Source: Acidobacteriota bacterium
GTDB lineage: Bacteria > Acidobacteriota > Terriglobia > Terriglobales > Acidobacteriaceae
Reading direction: 5' to 3'
Length of the DNA stretch: 7,489 bases
Assembly (NCBI GenBank): GCA_003225595.1
Contig: QIAR01000120.1
Span: 1 to 7,489, forward strand
Positions within the stretch are counted from its first letter, which is position 1. The number at the start of each line of letters is the position of its first letter. A model generated the notes under the pieces. It ran no database searches and was not told the origin of the DNA. It saw only the letters and a list, made by a program, of their open reading frames with translations. Below are positions 1 to 5,927 of the stretch, piece by piece. The position numbers were made by a program, and so were the translations under genes.

Positions 1-227
1 AATCTCTCGATAACATAGTTGGGTCTACACAGCACCGCTGCTCGCGCGATCTCGCATTCGGCTAAGAATCCCGGGGGCAATATGCAATACTCCGAACAAA
101 GGAAAGCGGCGATATTCGTAGCTTCCGTTAGAAGCCGAATGTGCTGTTCACGTGGTGTATTGGCGAACAGTCCAAAGATCTGCCTACTGTCGCGATTGAA
201 AAAGTCCAGAAAGATATTGGCGATCAT
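1..227 (-). CDS. Hypothetical protein, N-terminal 75 residues (runs off the window)
   Basis: On the minus strand an ATG at 227 opens a frame that stays open for 75 codons to the window edge, so only the N-terminus is seen. The protein begins MIANIFLDFFNRDSRQIF and contains a Cys- and Pro-bearing stretch, LCSEYCILPPGFLAEC, at about residues 43-58. I do not recognise the family and assign no function. There is no signal peptide, and the hydrophobic stretches are too short for a clear membrane segment. It starts 21 nt after the stop of the HD/kinase gene, on the same strand and in the same reading frame, which suggests co-transcription. No clear Shine-Dalgarno sequence precedes the ATG. The opposite-strand frame at 19-240 is less protein-like and is treated as a shadow. 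The call rests on openness, spacing and strand only. Confidence 0.5.
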   Translation of the reverse strand, partial: MIANIFLDFFNRDSRQIFGLFANTPREQHIRLLTEATNIAAFLCSEYCILPPGFLAECEIARAAVLCRPNYVIER

Positions 228-248
228 GCAGAAAACATAATCAACAAC

Positions 249-1556
249 CTATTGTAGGCGGGCTAGTTCGTTCTCGACGGACTTATGCAGCGGGGGTAAC
301 TGCAAGCCACCATTCTCGATCACAGCGTCGAATGCATAATTCTCTAGTTGTGTTTCACCGGGGTGATATTCATCAACCGCGACATCGAATTCCTGGCCGC
401 GCGCTTTAAGCCTCGCTAGTCGAACGTCGAGAGGGGCCACAATTTTCCATGTTGTGAAGCCGCGATTCTTTAGGAAACGATAATCACTCCCGAATCGCAT
501 ACTGTCAAAGACGATTGGCTTGCCTCCAACGTCCACTGAAAGTGCGGCGCGCAACCACACGTCCTCATCGATCGCTTTCAGGGCATCCGTCACTTGATTC
601 AAAAGTGTTTTCGATTCTGAATCAAACAACGTTCGGCAGATCCATCGACAGGCGGAGCCCGTCGCGCATCTTGCAAACCCGTGGTCATCGACAAGATACT
701 TTGCCACCGCCGTTTTCCCCATGGAAATCACCATAGGCGACCAGAATCCTGTCGGGAGGGACGGCACAGGCCCTTCCAGTCCACTGACACGGCAGTTCCG
801 TCTGCGGGCGACCTGAAGGAGAAGCCGCGATCTCAGCTCCGAATAATGGACAGTAAGAGGAGGGAAGTACAGCACGACCTTCTCGGAATACCTCAGCGTA
901 AACTCCAAGTGCCTATCAGCCAGTTCGCCATGCTTCTTAACAAGCACGAATGCAAGAGCCTGTAATTTGTCGATGGCTTTAACGAATTGTGCCTCCGGCG
1001 TGGCCCCATCCAACAGCTCAAACAATGCATCCGCCTGGGTCCGCCGCGCGGCAGGGCGAAGTCGCGATAGGTACCGGTCTATAGCGACACGCTCCGCCGA
1101 AGCTTTGCTGACTCTTTCTTGGGCGTTGAAGGCGTGCGTCGCCCGGCCTGTGCCGTCCCTCCCGACAGGATTCTGGTCGCCTATGGTGATTTCCATCTTG
1201 TCATGGAGAATTGCCAACTGAGCACAACGGTCAGGATACAACTCAGGAAAGTGGCCGACCAGCAGCAATACAGTGTCGGCAACGTGCCAGCTATGCTCTG
1301 CAACGCTCTCAAGACGAGGCATCGGCTCAACTATCTCCGCGTACTCCGCATCCTGGGTCTCATTTTCCCAGAAGCGCTGGTGGAAGTAGCGGCGAATCGA
1401 GCACAGCTTCATCGACCACAGCATTACGTCAATGTCGTGCTTCGCATCCGCAGCGTTGACTCGCGGATACAAGCCTCCAGAAATCGGTACTACCGGGGCC
1501 TTGTCGGCTCCGGAGTTACTTGGCTCTGCTCCGGTGAGGAGACCTTGCCTATCCAT
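249..1556 (-). CDS. HD-domain phosphohydrolase fused to dNMP-kinase-like domain with damaged P-loop
   Basis: A 435-residue two-part protein. Residues about 44-250 look like an HD_3 / YfbR-like nucleotide phosphohydrolase. H88 (in SVAEHSWHVAD), H118-D119 (AILHDKMEI) and D196 (KAIDKLQ) form the metal-binding set, and GDQNPVGRDGTGRATHAF (126-143) is a typical following segment. Residues about 258-435 resemble deoxynucleoside-monophosphate or dephospho-CoA-type P-loop kinases: MGKTAVAKYLVDDHGF (279-294), PIVFDSMRFGSDYRFL (347-362), APLDVRLARLKARG (374-387) and the HPGETQLENYAFDAVIENGG tail (398-417). Both halves suggest nucleotide monophosphate metabolism, but the substrate is unknown. The Walker A motif lacks its first glycine (MVISMGKT), because residues 262-279 are encoded by a 52 bp inverted copy of the HD segment coding for residues 121-138. 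The kinase half may therefore be inactive. The start is uncertain: the frame runs up to a TTG at 1649, but that extension is translated repeat. The ATG at 1556, with a weak GGAG upstream, is preferred, and later ATGs at 1424 or 1412 are possible. Confidence 0.75.
   Translation of the reverse strand: MDRQGLLTGAEPSNSGADKAPVVPISGGLYPRVNAADAKHDIDVMLWSMKLCSIRRYFHQRFWENETQDAEYAEIVEPMPRLESVAEHSWHVADTVLLLVGHFPELYPDRCAQLAILHDKMEITIGDQNPVGRDGTGRATHAFNAQERVSKASAERVAIDRYLSRLRPAARRTQADALFELLDGATPEAQFVKAIDKLQALAFVLVKKHGELADRHLEFTLRYSEKVVLYFPPLTVHYSELRSRLLLQVARRRNCRVSGLEGPVPSLPTGFWSPMVISMGKTAVAKYLVDDHGFARCATGSACRWICRTLFDSESKTLLNQVTDALKAIDEDVWLRAALSVDVGGKPIVFDSMRFGSDYRFLKNRGFTTWKIVAPLDVRLARLKARGQEFDVAVDEYHPGETQLENYAFDAVIENGGLQLPPLHKSVENELARLQ
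721..772. repeat. 52 bp inverted repeat, copy in kinase P-loop
   Basis: This segment is the exact reverse complement of 1145-1196, 52 of 52 bases, with mismatches immediately outside both ends. Read on the minus strand it encodes residues 262-279 of the HD/kinase protein (PVPSLPTGFWSPMVIS plus flanking residues), a sequence that makes no sense for a P-loop. It is therefore the likely derived copy. The junctions carry short matches usable as microhomology (ggcc at one end, ccat at the other). Confidence 0.95.
1145..1196. repeat. 52 bp inverted repeat, original copy in HD active-site segment
   Basis: This is the exact reverse complement of 721-772, and the arms are separated by 372 bp. On the minus strand it encodes MEITIGDQNPVGRDGTGR, the normal continuation of the HD dyad in HD_3-type enzymes, so this arm is judged to be the source. 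Confidence 0.95.
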
Positions 1557-1607
1557 AATTTTGAGGGCTCCAGCAAAACATAACGATCTATCCGACTTCT
1601 GTCTTCT

Positions 1608-1664
1608 GCCTTCCGACTTCTTTCCCAATCTGCAATCTTCAATCTGCAATGGCCGATGGATACG
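1608..1664 (+). repeat. Dispersed repeat: inverted copy of rsmG leader and first codons
   Basis: The segment matches the reverse complement of 6753-6815. It shares an exact 16-mer (1649-1664 against 6753-6768) plus the cttctt-ccc-aatctgcaatctt part, with small gaps. In rsmG the 16-mer covers the first three codons (Met-Asp-Thr) and seven bases before them. Here it reads ATGGATACGAGTAG on the plus strand, so the copy hits a stop after four codons. The remaining stretch belongs to a low-complexity 'gcagattgaagattgcagattgg' repeat style, which I associate from memory with acidobacterial spacers. It abuts the HD/kinase gene's upstream region. Confidence 0.7.
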
Positions 1665-1722
1665 AGTAGAGAGTCCTTAGTTGTCGGTTGAAGAGGCGGC
1701 CAGTGACGCCCGAGAACCGACT

Positions 1723-1751
1723 ACTGAGAACTGACTGACCACTGAGAACTG
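1723..1751. repeat. Two copies of the 11-mer ACTGAGAACTG in a spacer
   Basis: The 11-mer occurs exactly at 1723-1733 and 1741-1751, 18 bp apart, with a related CGAGAACCGA at 1711-1720. Such short, cheaply expanding motifs are typical of this genome's spacers. The rest of 1665-1722 shows no gene, hairpin or promoter that I can support. Confidence 0.7.
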
Positions 1752-1796
1752 TTACCTGCTCCTTCCCTTCAGCATCTCGACCACCGGATCAAGTCC
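1752..1796 (-). pseudogene. Remnant duplicate of the parB 3' end
   Basis: On the minus strand this reads L-D-P-V-V-E-M-L-K-G-R-S-R-stop, against F-D-R-V-V-E-M-L-K-G-K-G-K-stop at the true end of parB (2683-2721). Over the 26 bases from the stop codon inward, 22 are identical, and the reading frame and stop are preserved. No further parB sequence is present, because the remnant runs straight into the tandem array. It lies in the same orientation as parB, on the far side of the array, so the array is bracketed by two parB ends. The substitutions show that the copy is not recent. Confidence 0.7.
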
Positions 1797-1802
1797 GTGT
1801 GG

Positions 1803-1822
1803 CGCGGGCACCCTCGCCCGCG
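1803..1822. repeat. REP-like hairpin of array unit 1
   Basis: Stem arms CGCGGGCA and CGCCCGCG flank the loop CCCT. The A at 1810 breaks the innermost pair, leaving seven pairs. The other three units have the perfect form. Confidence 0.8.
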
Positions 1823-2022
1823 AACTGGTTCAATCTGCCCGGAATTTTCCACTCGGGCCCGCAAACACAAGCATCACGCCAACCTGGTAGGCACCACCAA
1901 TCCCAATAGAACAGTTTTCGTCCCACTGTTTACCTTCCTGACCCTTACCTGCCTAGATGCCCTACATCCGCAAAATCTGAAATCTCGAATCTCAAATCTC
2001 CGGATCAAGTCCGTGCGTGTGG

Positions 2023-2042
2023 CGCGGGCGCCCTCGCCCGCG
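2023..2042. repeat. REP-like hairpin of array unit 2
   Basis: A perfect 8 bp stem, CGCGGGCG and CGCCCGCG, with loop CCCT. No T-tract follows on either strand, so it is not a classic intrinsic terminator. It resembles REP-type palindromes that can protect or end transcripts or bind nucleoid proteins. Confidence 0.85.
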
Positions 2043-2240
2043 AACTTTGTTCAATCTGCCCGGAATTTTCCACTCGAGCCGACAAACACAGCCATCACCC
2101 CAATCTGGTAGGGATCACCAGTCCCAATAGAACAGTTTTCGTCCCACTGTTTACCCTGCTGATCCTTGCCTGCCTAGATGACCCGCGTCAACAAAATCTG
2201 AAATCTCGAATCTCAAATCTCCCGATCAAAGTCCGTGTGG

Positions 2241-2260
2241 CGCGGGCGCCCTCGCCCGCG
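2241..2260. repeat. REP-like hairpin of array unit 3
   Basis: The same perfect 8 bp stem and CCCT loop as in unit 2. It is preserved although the unit has diverged elsewhere (for example gcacggaag in place of gcccggaat just downstream). Confidence 0.85.
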
Positions 2261-2460
2261 AACTGGTTCACTCGCACGGAAGTTTTCCACTCGGGCCCGC
2301 AAACACAAAGCATCACGCCAACCTGGTAGGCATCGCCAGCTCCAGCAAAGCAGTTTTCGTCCACTGTTTACCTTCCTGATCCTTGCCTGCCTAGATGACC
2401 TACATCCGCAAAATCTGAAATCTTGAATCTCAAATCTCCGGATCAAGTCCGTCCGTGTGG

Positions 2461-2480
2461 CGCGGGCGCCCTCGCCCGCG
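2461..2480. repeat. REP-like hairpin of array unit 4
   Basis: The same perfect 8 bp stem and CCCT loop. This is the copy closest to parB, about 200 bp past its stop codon in the direction of parB transcription. Confidence 0.85.
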
Positions 2481-2663
2481 AACTTTGTTCAATCTGCCCG
2501 GATTGTTCCACTCGAGCCGACAAACATAGCCATCACCCCAATCTGGTAGGGATCACCAGTCCCAATAGAACAGTTTTCGTCCCACTGTTTACCTTCCTGA
2601 TCCTTGCCTGCCTAGATGACCTACATCCGCAAAATCTGAAATCTCGAATCTCAAATCTCAAAT

Positions 2664-2680
2664 AAAAAAGCCGGCCCCAC
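2664..2680 (-). terminator. Weak candidate terminator after parB
   Basis: Just after the parB stop, the minus strand reads gtggggccggc followed by six T. The T-tract and GC-rich tract fit an intrinsic terminator, but the possible stem (built around gccggc) is poor. The REP-like hairpins further on may do the work instead. Confidence 0.25.
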
Positions 2681-2682
2681 TG

Positions 2683-3801
2683 CTACTTGCCCTTCCCCTT
2701 CAGCATCTCCACCACTCGGTCAAAATCCTCCAGGGTCGCGTACTCGAGCACGATCTTCCCTTTCCCACGCCGGTCCCGTATGCGGACTCGTATGCCCAGA
2801 ACCGCCTCCAGATCCCTCTGCACCGCCCGCACATTCGGATCCACCCAGCGCGCCCCACGCCTTTCCGGTTGCTGTTGTCCCTCGATCGGATAATTGGTGT
2901 TCATGATCAGGGTTTCCAGTTGGTCGACCGAGAGATGCTTCTCCAGAGCCGTCTTGGCGACTTTGACGATGTGCTCCGGATTTTGCAGTGTCAGCAGCAT
3001 GCGCGCCAGGCTGAAATCGAGCTGGTCTTCTCTCAACATGAATTGCACTTCGCCCGGCAGCTTCAGCAGGCGCATGTAATTCGATACCGTCGAACGATCG
3101 ATGCCCGTGCGTTTGCCAATCTCCTCCTGCGTGAGCCCGAAATCGCGGCTCAGCCGCGCGAAGGCCTCTGCCTGGTCATAGCAGTTGAGGTCCTGGCGCT
3201 GCAGGTTCTCGATGATCGTCATCTCCGCCGCCTGCTGGTCGGAGACATGCCGCACGATGGCTGGAATCTTGTCCTTGCCTGCGAGTTTCGACGCGCGCGT
3301 GCGCCGCTCGCCCGTGATCAGCAAATAGCGCCCGTCCTTTCCCGGACGCACCACGATCGGCTGAATAACTCCATGGGCCTGGATTGATTCCGCCAAGTCC
3401 TGCAATTCTTCTTGCGGAATCTTCGTCCGAGTCTGATACGGGTTGTGATCGATCCGATCGAGCGCCAGTTGCAGAACCGTGGCTCCGTCGGGAGGCATCG
3501 CCATGGCATGGACTTCGGCCAGAGTGGCGGCCACAGACGCCGGCGCGCCAGCCAGGCCAGCAGTGCCGGTCTGTGCCGTACCCGACCCGGGTGATGCCGC
3601 GACAACTGAAGAAGCAGTTGCTGAACCCGCCGCTAGTAGATTAGGCGCTCCGGAGGGGTCTCCAGCCACGACGCGTGATCCTCCGGGCAGCAGCGACTCC
3701 AGCCCTCGCCCCAGCGCTCTTCTTTTGTCGACCGCTATCGGAATTCCTTTTTCTGTCGCGACTGTTTTTTCCAATGTTGTTTTTTCTACTATCGTTTTCA
3801 T
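2683..3801 (-). CDS. parB: Chromosome partition protein ParB (Spo0J family)
   Basis: A 372-residue DNA-binding CTPase that loads at parS, slides as a clamp and stimulates ParA. An N-terminal basic motif, DKRRALGRGLESLLPG (25-40), is the usual ParA-contacting region. Residues 41-105 are an unusually long Ala/Gly/Ser-rich linker. The ParB/Srx core follows, from LDRIDHNPYQTR (114-125), with GERRTRA (164-170) as the CTP-binding, nucleotide-switch motif and ENLQRQDLN (198-206). A helix-turn-helix at about 223-249 (LTQEEIGKRTGIDRSTVSNYMRLL) reads parS, and the C-terminal dimerisation domain is at about 323-370. The frame is open up to 3939, but the ATG at 3801 is chosen: it has GGGAG five bases upstream and the family-like N-terminus MKTIVEKTT. 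A second ATG lies directly before it at 3804. parB follows parA after 189 bp. The last 12 codons recur, diverged, at 1752-1796. Confidence 0.96.
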   Translation of the reverse strand: MKTIVEKTTLEKTVATEKGIPIAVDKRRALGRGLESLLPGGSRVVAGDPSGAPNLLAAGSATASSVVAASPGSGTAQTGTAGLAGAPASVAATLAEVHAMAMPPDGATVLQLALDRIDHNPYQTRTKIPQEELQDLAESIQAHGVIQPIVVRPGKDGRYLLITGERRTRASKLAGKDKIPAIVRHVSDQQAAEMTIIENLQRQDLNCYDQAEAFARLSRDFGLTQEEIGKRTGIDRSTVSNYMRLLKLPGEVQFMLREDQLDFSLARMLLTLQNPEHIVKVAKTALEKHLSVDQLETLIMNTNYPIEGQQQPERRGARWVDPNVRAVQRDLEAVLGIRVRIRDRRGKGKIVLEYATLEDFDRVVEMLKGKGK

Positions 3802-3990
3802 CATCTCTCCCGATTTTGCACATCCGATGCCCGCGTAAGGGTAGGCGCCTCGTCTGCCATGCCGAGGACGGCTCACCTCACATCTCACTGAAGGCCAGGG
3901 CCGAACTAAAGCATCGCACCCACGTGCTGCAACAATCACAAAATGTTACATCGACATCCATGAATCTATATATTTATATATGTCTATGTA
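3802..3990 (-). other. parA-parB spacer with AT-rich patch
   Basis: The 189 bp spacer begins directly after the parA stop with about 30 bp of nearly pure A/T (3960-3985, tatatatttatatatg in plus-strand reading), in a window that is otherwise GC-rich. It ends with the parB ribosome site GGGAG at 3807-3811. I cannot fit a good -35/-10 pair to the AT-rich patch, so a separate parB promoter is only a possibility. No gene is seen. Confidence 0.5.
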
Positions 3991-4836
3991 TCACGCGGAC
4001 TTGTCCATCTCGCCCACCGGCAACTCCGGTTCTTGTGCCGCGCCCTCCGCCACCTGGGGCATCTCCTGCGCCGCGAGGTAGTGCGCGATGATCTCCTTCG
4101 CCAACCGGATGTAACTCTCCGCTCCCTTGGAGCGCACGTCATATACCAGCGCCGGTTTGCCGTGGCTCGGAGCCTCCGCCAGCCGGATGTTCCGCGGGAT
4201 GCTGGTCGCGCACAGCTTCTCCCCGAAGAACCTCTTGAGCTCGGCAGTTACCTGCTGCGCCAGGTTCGTGCGCTCGTCAAACATGGTCAGGACCACACCC
4301 TCGATCGCCAGCTCGGGGTTGAAGCTGGCGCGGATTCTGTCCACCGTATCTAGCAGCTCCGAAATCCCCTCCAGCGCGAAATATTCTGCCTGCATCGGGA
4401 TCAGTACGGAGTCAGCCGCGACCATCGCGTTCAGTGTGAGCAGATCGAGTGCGGGCGGACAGTCCAGCACGATGAATTGGAAGCGATCGCGCAACGGCGC
4501 CAACACATCCCGAAGCCGGAACTCCGGCCGCTCCACGTCGACGAGCTCGAGATTCGCGCCGATCAGGTTCTTATGCGCGGGAATGATCCAGAGCTGCTCG
4601 AGCGCAGTGGTCTGCAGCGCCTCTTCCGCCGCGCCGGCACCCATGAGCAGATGGTAGGTACTGATTCGATCCGCATCTTTGATCAGGCCCAGGCCACTGG
4701 TAGCGTTCGACTGCGGGTCGCAGTCAATGAGCAGGGTGTTTACTTCGGCTGCGGCGAACGATGAGGCCAGATTAATGGCAGTCGTAGTCTTCCCCACGCC
4801 GCCCTTCTGGTTGGCAACCGCGATGACGCGTCCCAT
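3991..4836 (-). CDS. parA: Chromosome partition ATPase ParA (Soj family)
   Basis: A 281-residue, MinD/ParA-type P-loop ATPase. ATP-bound dimers coat the nucleoid, and ParB-parS stimulates hydrolysis and follows the retreating ParA. The deviant Walker A KGGVGKTTT sits at residues 11-19 with the signature lysine K11. The switch I/A' segment LLIDCDPQSNATSGLG (35-50) and the Walker B stretch IVLDCPPALDLLT are present, followed by the usual C-terminal part with DERTNLAQQV, TSIPRNIRLAEAPSHGKP and an acidic tail after about residue 255. Length and start (MGRVIAVANQ) match short chromosomal ParA proteins, which lack an N-terminal HTH. No good Shine-Dalgarno sequence is visible before the ATG. It lies immediately downstream of the parS cluster and upstream of parB, the usual rsmG-parA-parB order. 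Confidence 0.97.
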   Translation of the reverse strand: MGRVIAVANQKGGVGKTTTAINLASSFAAAEVNTLLIDCDPQSNATSGLGLIKDADRISTYHLLMGAGAAEEALQTTALEQLWIIPAHKNLIGANLELVDVERPEFRLRDVLAPLRDRFQFIVLDCPPALDLLTLNAMVAADSVLIPMQAEYFALEGISELLDTVDRIRASFNPELAIEGVVLTMFDERTNLAQQVTAELKRFFGEKLCATSIPRNIRLAEAPSHGKPALVYDVRSKGAESYIRLAKEIIAHYLAAQEMPQVAEGAAQEPELPVGEMDKSA

Positions 4837-4865
4837 TAGTTTTTGGAGAATCGAGAGATGAGCGC

Positions 4866-4895
4866 AGCATAATTCGAATTGCTATGCGATGGCAA
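4866..4895 (-). promoter_or_regulatory. Candidate parA promoter
   Basis: On the minus strand TTGCCA (4890-4895) and TATGCT (4866-4871) are separated by 18 bp. They match the sigma-70 consensus at 5 of 6 and 4 of 6 positions. Transcription would start near 4859 and give a short leader of about 20 nt before the parA ATG at 4836, consistent with the lack of a Shine-Dalgarno sequence. The match is by eye and could be chance. Confidence 0.3.
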
Positions 4896-5019
4896 TGATA
4901 GATTGTGTGCAAAAGTGAAATAAGTGTTGAAAACAGGAGTGCTTCTCCGTTCCAAGGGATCAACATTGATACGTCGTGGCCTCCCGAACCTCCTTGGCCC
5001 GTTTAATTTGGGGACTGAA

Positions 5020-5035
5020 TGTTCCACGTGGAACA
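5020..5035. promoter_or_regulatory. parS: parS site 1 (perfect palindrome)
   Basis: TGTTCCACGTGGAACA, a perfect 16 bp palindrome matching the widely conserved bacterial parS (TGTTYCACGTGRAACA). It is the ParB loading site, and the closest copy to parA. Confidence 0.95.
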
Positions 5036-5065
5036 TTATGCGCCCCTGGTATCCGCACGATCTAG

Positions 5066-5081
5066 TGTTCCGCGTGGAACA
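5066..5081. promoter_or_regulatory. parS: parS site 2 (central variant)
   Basis: TGTTCCGCGTGGAACA differs from the perfect site by one base in the central CACGTG (A to G), which breaks the inner symmetry. Its centre is 46 bp from site 1. The outer half-sites are intact, and binding may be weaker. Confidence 0.88.
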
Positions 5082-5167
5082 CATCTGCCACGGGAGACCT
5101 TATATTTTGGAGAGACTTGCCTTTTAGAGGAGAGCAGCCCGTTTGGGGAGACTCGCTCTCGCCAGAA

Positions 5168-5183
5168 TGTTCCACGTGGAACA
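5168..5183. promoter_or_regulatory. parS: parS site 3 (perfect palindrome)
   Basis: TGTTCCACGTGGAACA, identical to site 1, with its centre 102 bp beyond site 2. Confidence 0.95.
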
Positions 5184-5360
5184 CTGGAAGCGCTTCAAGG
5201 CTGCCTTGGGAACGCAATACGGCGTGATTGTCACGGCAACACGATGTCAACTTGACAAGTGCTTCATATGAAAGGGCGACGTGTCGAAATGGTCGACCCA
5301 TGGGTTGAAAGTTAAACTCCGATCGGCACGGAAGTGGAACGTCCGCCTGAAAATGCGGCG

Positions 5361-5376
5361 TGTTCCATGTGGAACA
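5361..5376. promoter_or_regulatory. parS: parS site 4 (central variant)
   Basis: TGTTCCATGTGGAACA, with one central change (C to T). The outer half-sites are intact. Its centre is 193 bp beyond site 3, the widest gap in the cluster. Confidence 0.88.
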
Positions 5377-5426
5377 TTAGAAATATGCCGACATTAGCAC
5401 TTCATGGCAATCTCTGCGTGGCCAAG

Positions 5427-5442
5427 TGTTCCACGTGGAACA
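5427..5442. promoter_or_regulatory. parS: parS site 5 (perfect palindrome)
   Basis: TGTTCCACGTGGAACA, identical to sites 1 and 3, with its centre 66 bp beyond site 4. Confidence 0.95.
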
Positions 5443-5511
5443 TTGCCGCAAGCCCCGCCCCAGTAGGCTCTCGATCAGACGTCTCCCTGGGAGCATTCGT
5501 CAAGCGACCAA

Positions 5512-5527
5512 CGTTCCACGTGGAACA
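5512..5527. promoter_or_regulatory. parS: parS site 6 (outer-base variant)
   Basis: CGTTCCACGTGGAACA, differing only at the outermost base (T to C). The inner 14 bp palindrome is intact. Its centre is 85 bp beyond site 5, and it is the last copy before rsmG. Confidence 0.9.
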
Positions 5528-5927
5528 TTAATAGATTCTGCATAGTCTCGACATCCGGCCCTGTCACGCCCAGTAGCTTGGATCCTTCTGCAATGGGGTA
5601 CCAAGAGTGGTGTTAACAATCTTGGTTCACCGTGACTCATTTACACTTCTGGCTGGGATGTACCCAAATTTTCACCTCGAGCCGTGTCTATCCGGACCTG
5701 CGACGCGATGTTCGGTCCACTTTTACTGTGTAGGTGCTACCGGACATGGTTCCTTTGAAATTCTGGTGCAGCGTGGTTAGGAGTTTCGGTGCTACTTGGT
5801 TTTTATCAATTTCCCCACAAGTGAGTCTCTGACGGTTTATATTTCCCACTCCCGAGCTATCCTCACCTCGTAATTAGGCCGCTAAATTCCACTGTTTACA
5901 GAGTCGATTCCTTGCCTTGGAGGCACT
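5528..5927. other. Gene-free stretch between parS cluster and rsmG
   Basis: These 400 bp hold no convincing frame on either strand. They are less GC-rich than the genes, with patches such as ggtttttatcaatttccccaca near 5800-5820. They lack the repeat styles seen in the other spacers. No DnaA-box cluster matching TTWTNCACA, tRNA or terminator was found. By position it could be part of an origin-proximal control region, but nothing in it proves this. Confidence 0.5.

Larger units (their letters stand above)
1785..2659. repeat. Tandem array of four ~216-221 bp units with higher-order structure
   Basis: Four direct units lie head to tail: 1785-2000, 2001-2221, 2222-2438 and 2439-2659. Units 1 and 3 resemble each other (gaactggttca, cgggcccgcaaacacaa), as do units 2 and 4 (gaactttgttca, actcgagccgacaaaca), so the array looks like a doubled two-unit block of about 437 bp. 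Each unit starts near cggatcaagtccg, then has a GC-rich hairpin, then a conserved cagttttcgtcc-actgtttacc core, and ends in aatctgaaatct(c/t)gaatctcaaatctc. Open frames inside are short and shift from unit to unit, so the array is judged non-coding. It fills the space between parB and the remnant of its tail. Confidence 0.93.

Noticed and set aside
145..155. TGTTCACGTGG, resembling half of a parS site
   Set aside because: One base is missing and the right half does not continue as GAACA; it lies inside a likely coding frame.
1557..1649. Extended N-terminus of the HD/kinase protein from a TTG
   Set aside because: The peptide (MQIEDCRLGKK...) is a translated dispersed repeat.
1785..2659. CRISPR array
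   Set aside because: Units are 216-221 bp and similar along their whole length; there are no short repeats with unique spacers and no cas genes.
1797..2665. Short open frames in the tandem array on both strands
   Set aside because: They are translations of the repeat, break at different places in different units, and lack ribosome sites.
3802..3939. Extended N-terminus of parB
   Set aside because: The sequence is unlike ParB, while the ATG at 3801 has a well-spaced GGGAG.
4906..4914. TGTGCAAAA, a match to the DnaA box TTWTNCACA on the minus strand
   Set aside because: It is a single copy with no cluster; about one chance match is not surprising in a window of this size, so no oriC is called.
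5246..5256. GTCAACTTGAC palindrome containing TTGACA
   Set aside because: No suitable -10 box lies at 16-18 bp and there is no gene to serve downstream on the plus strand.
4924..5531. Short open frames across the parS cluster
   Set aside because: They translate parS palindromes (MFHVEH-like peptides) and overlap on both strands; no protein features.
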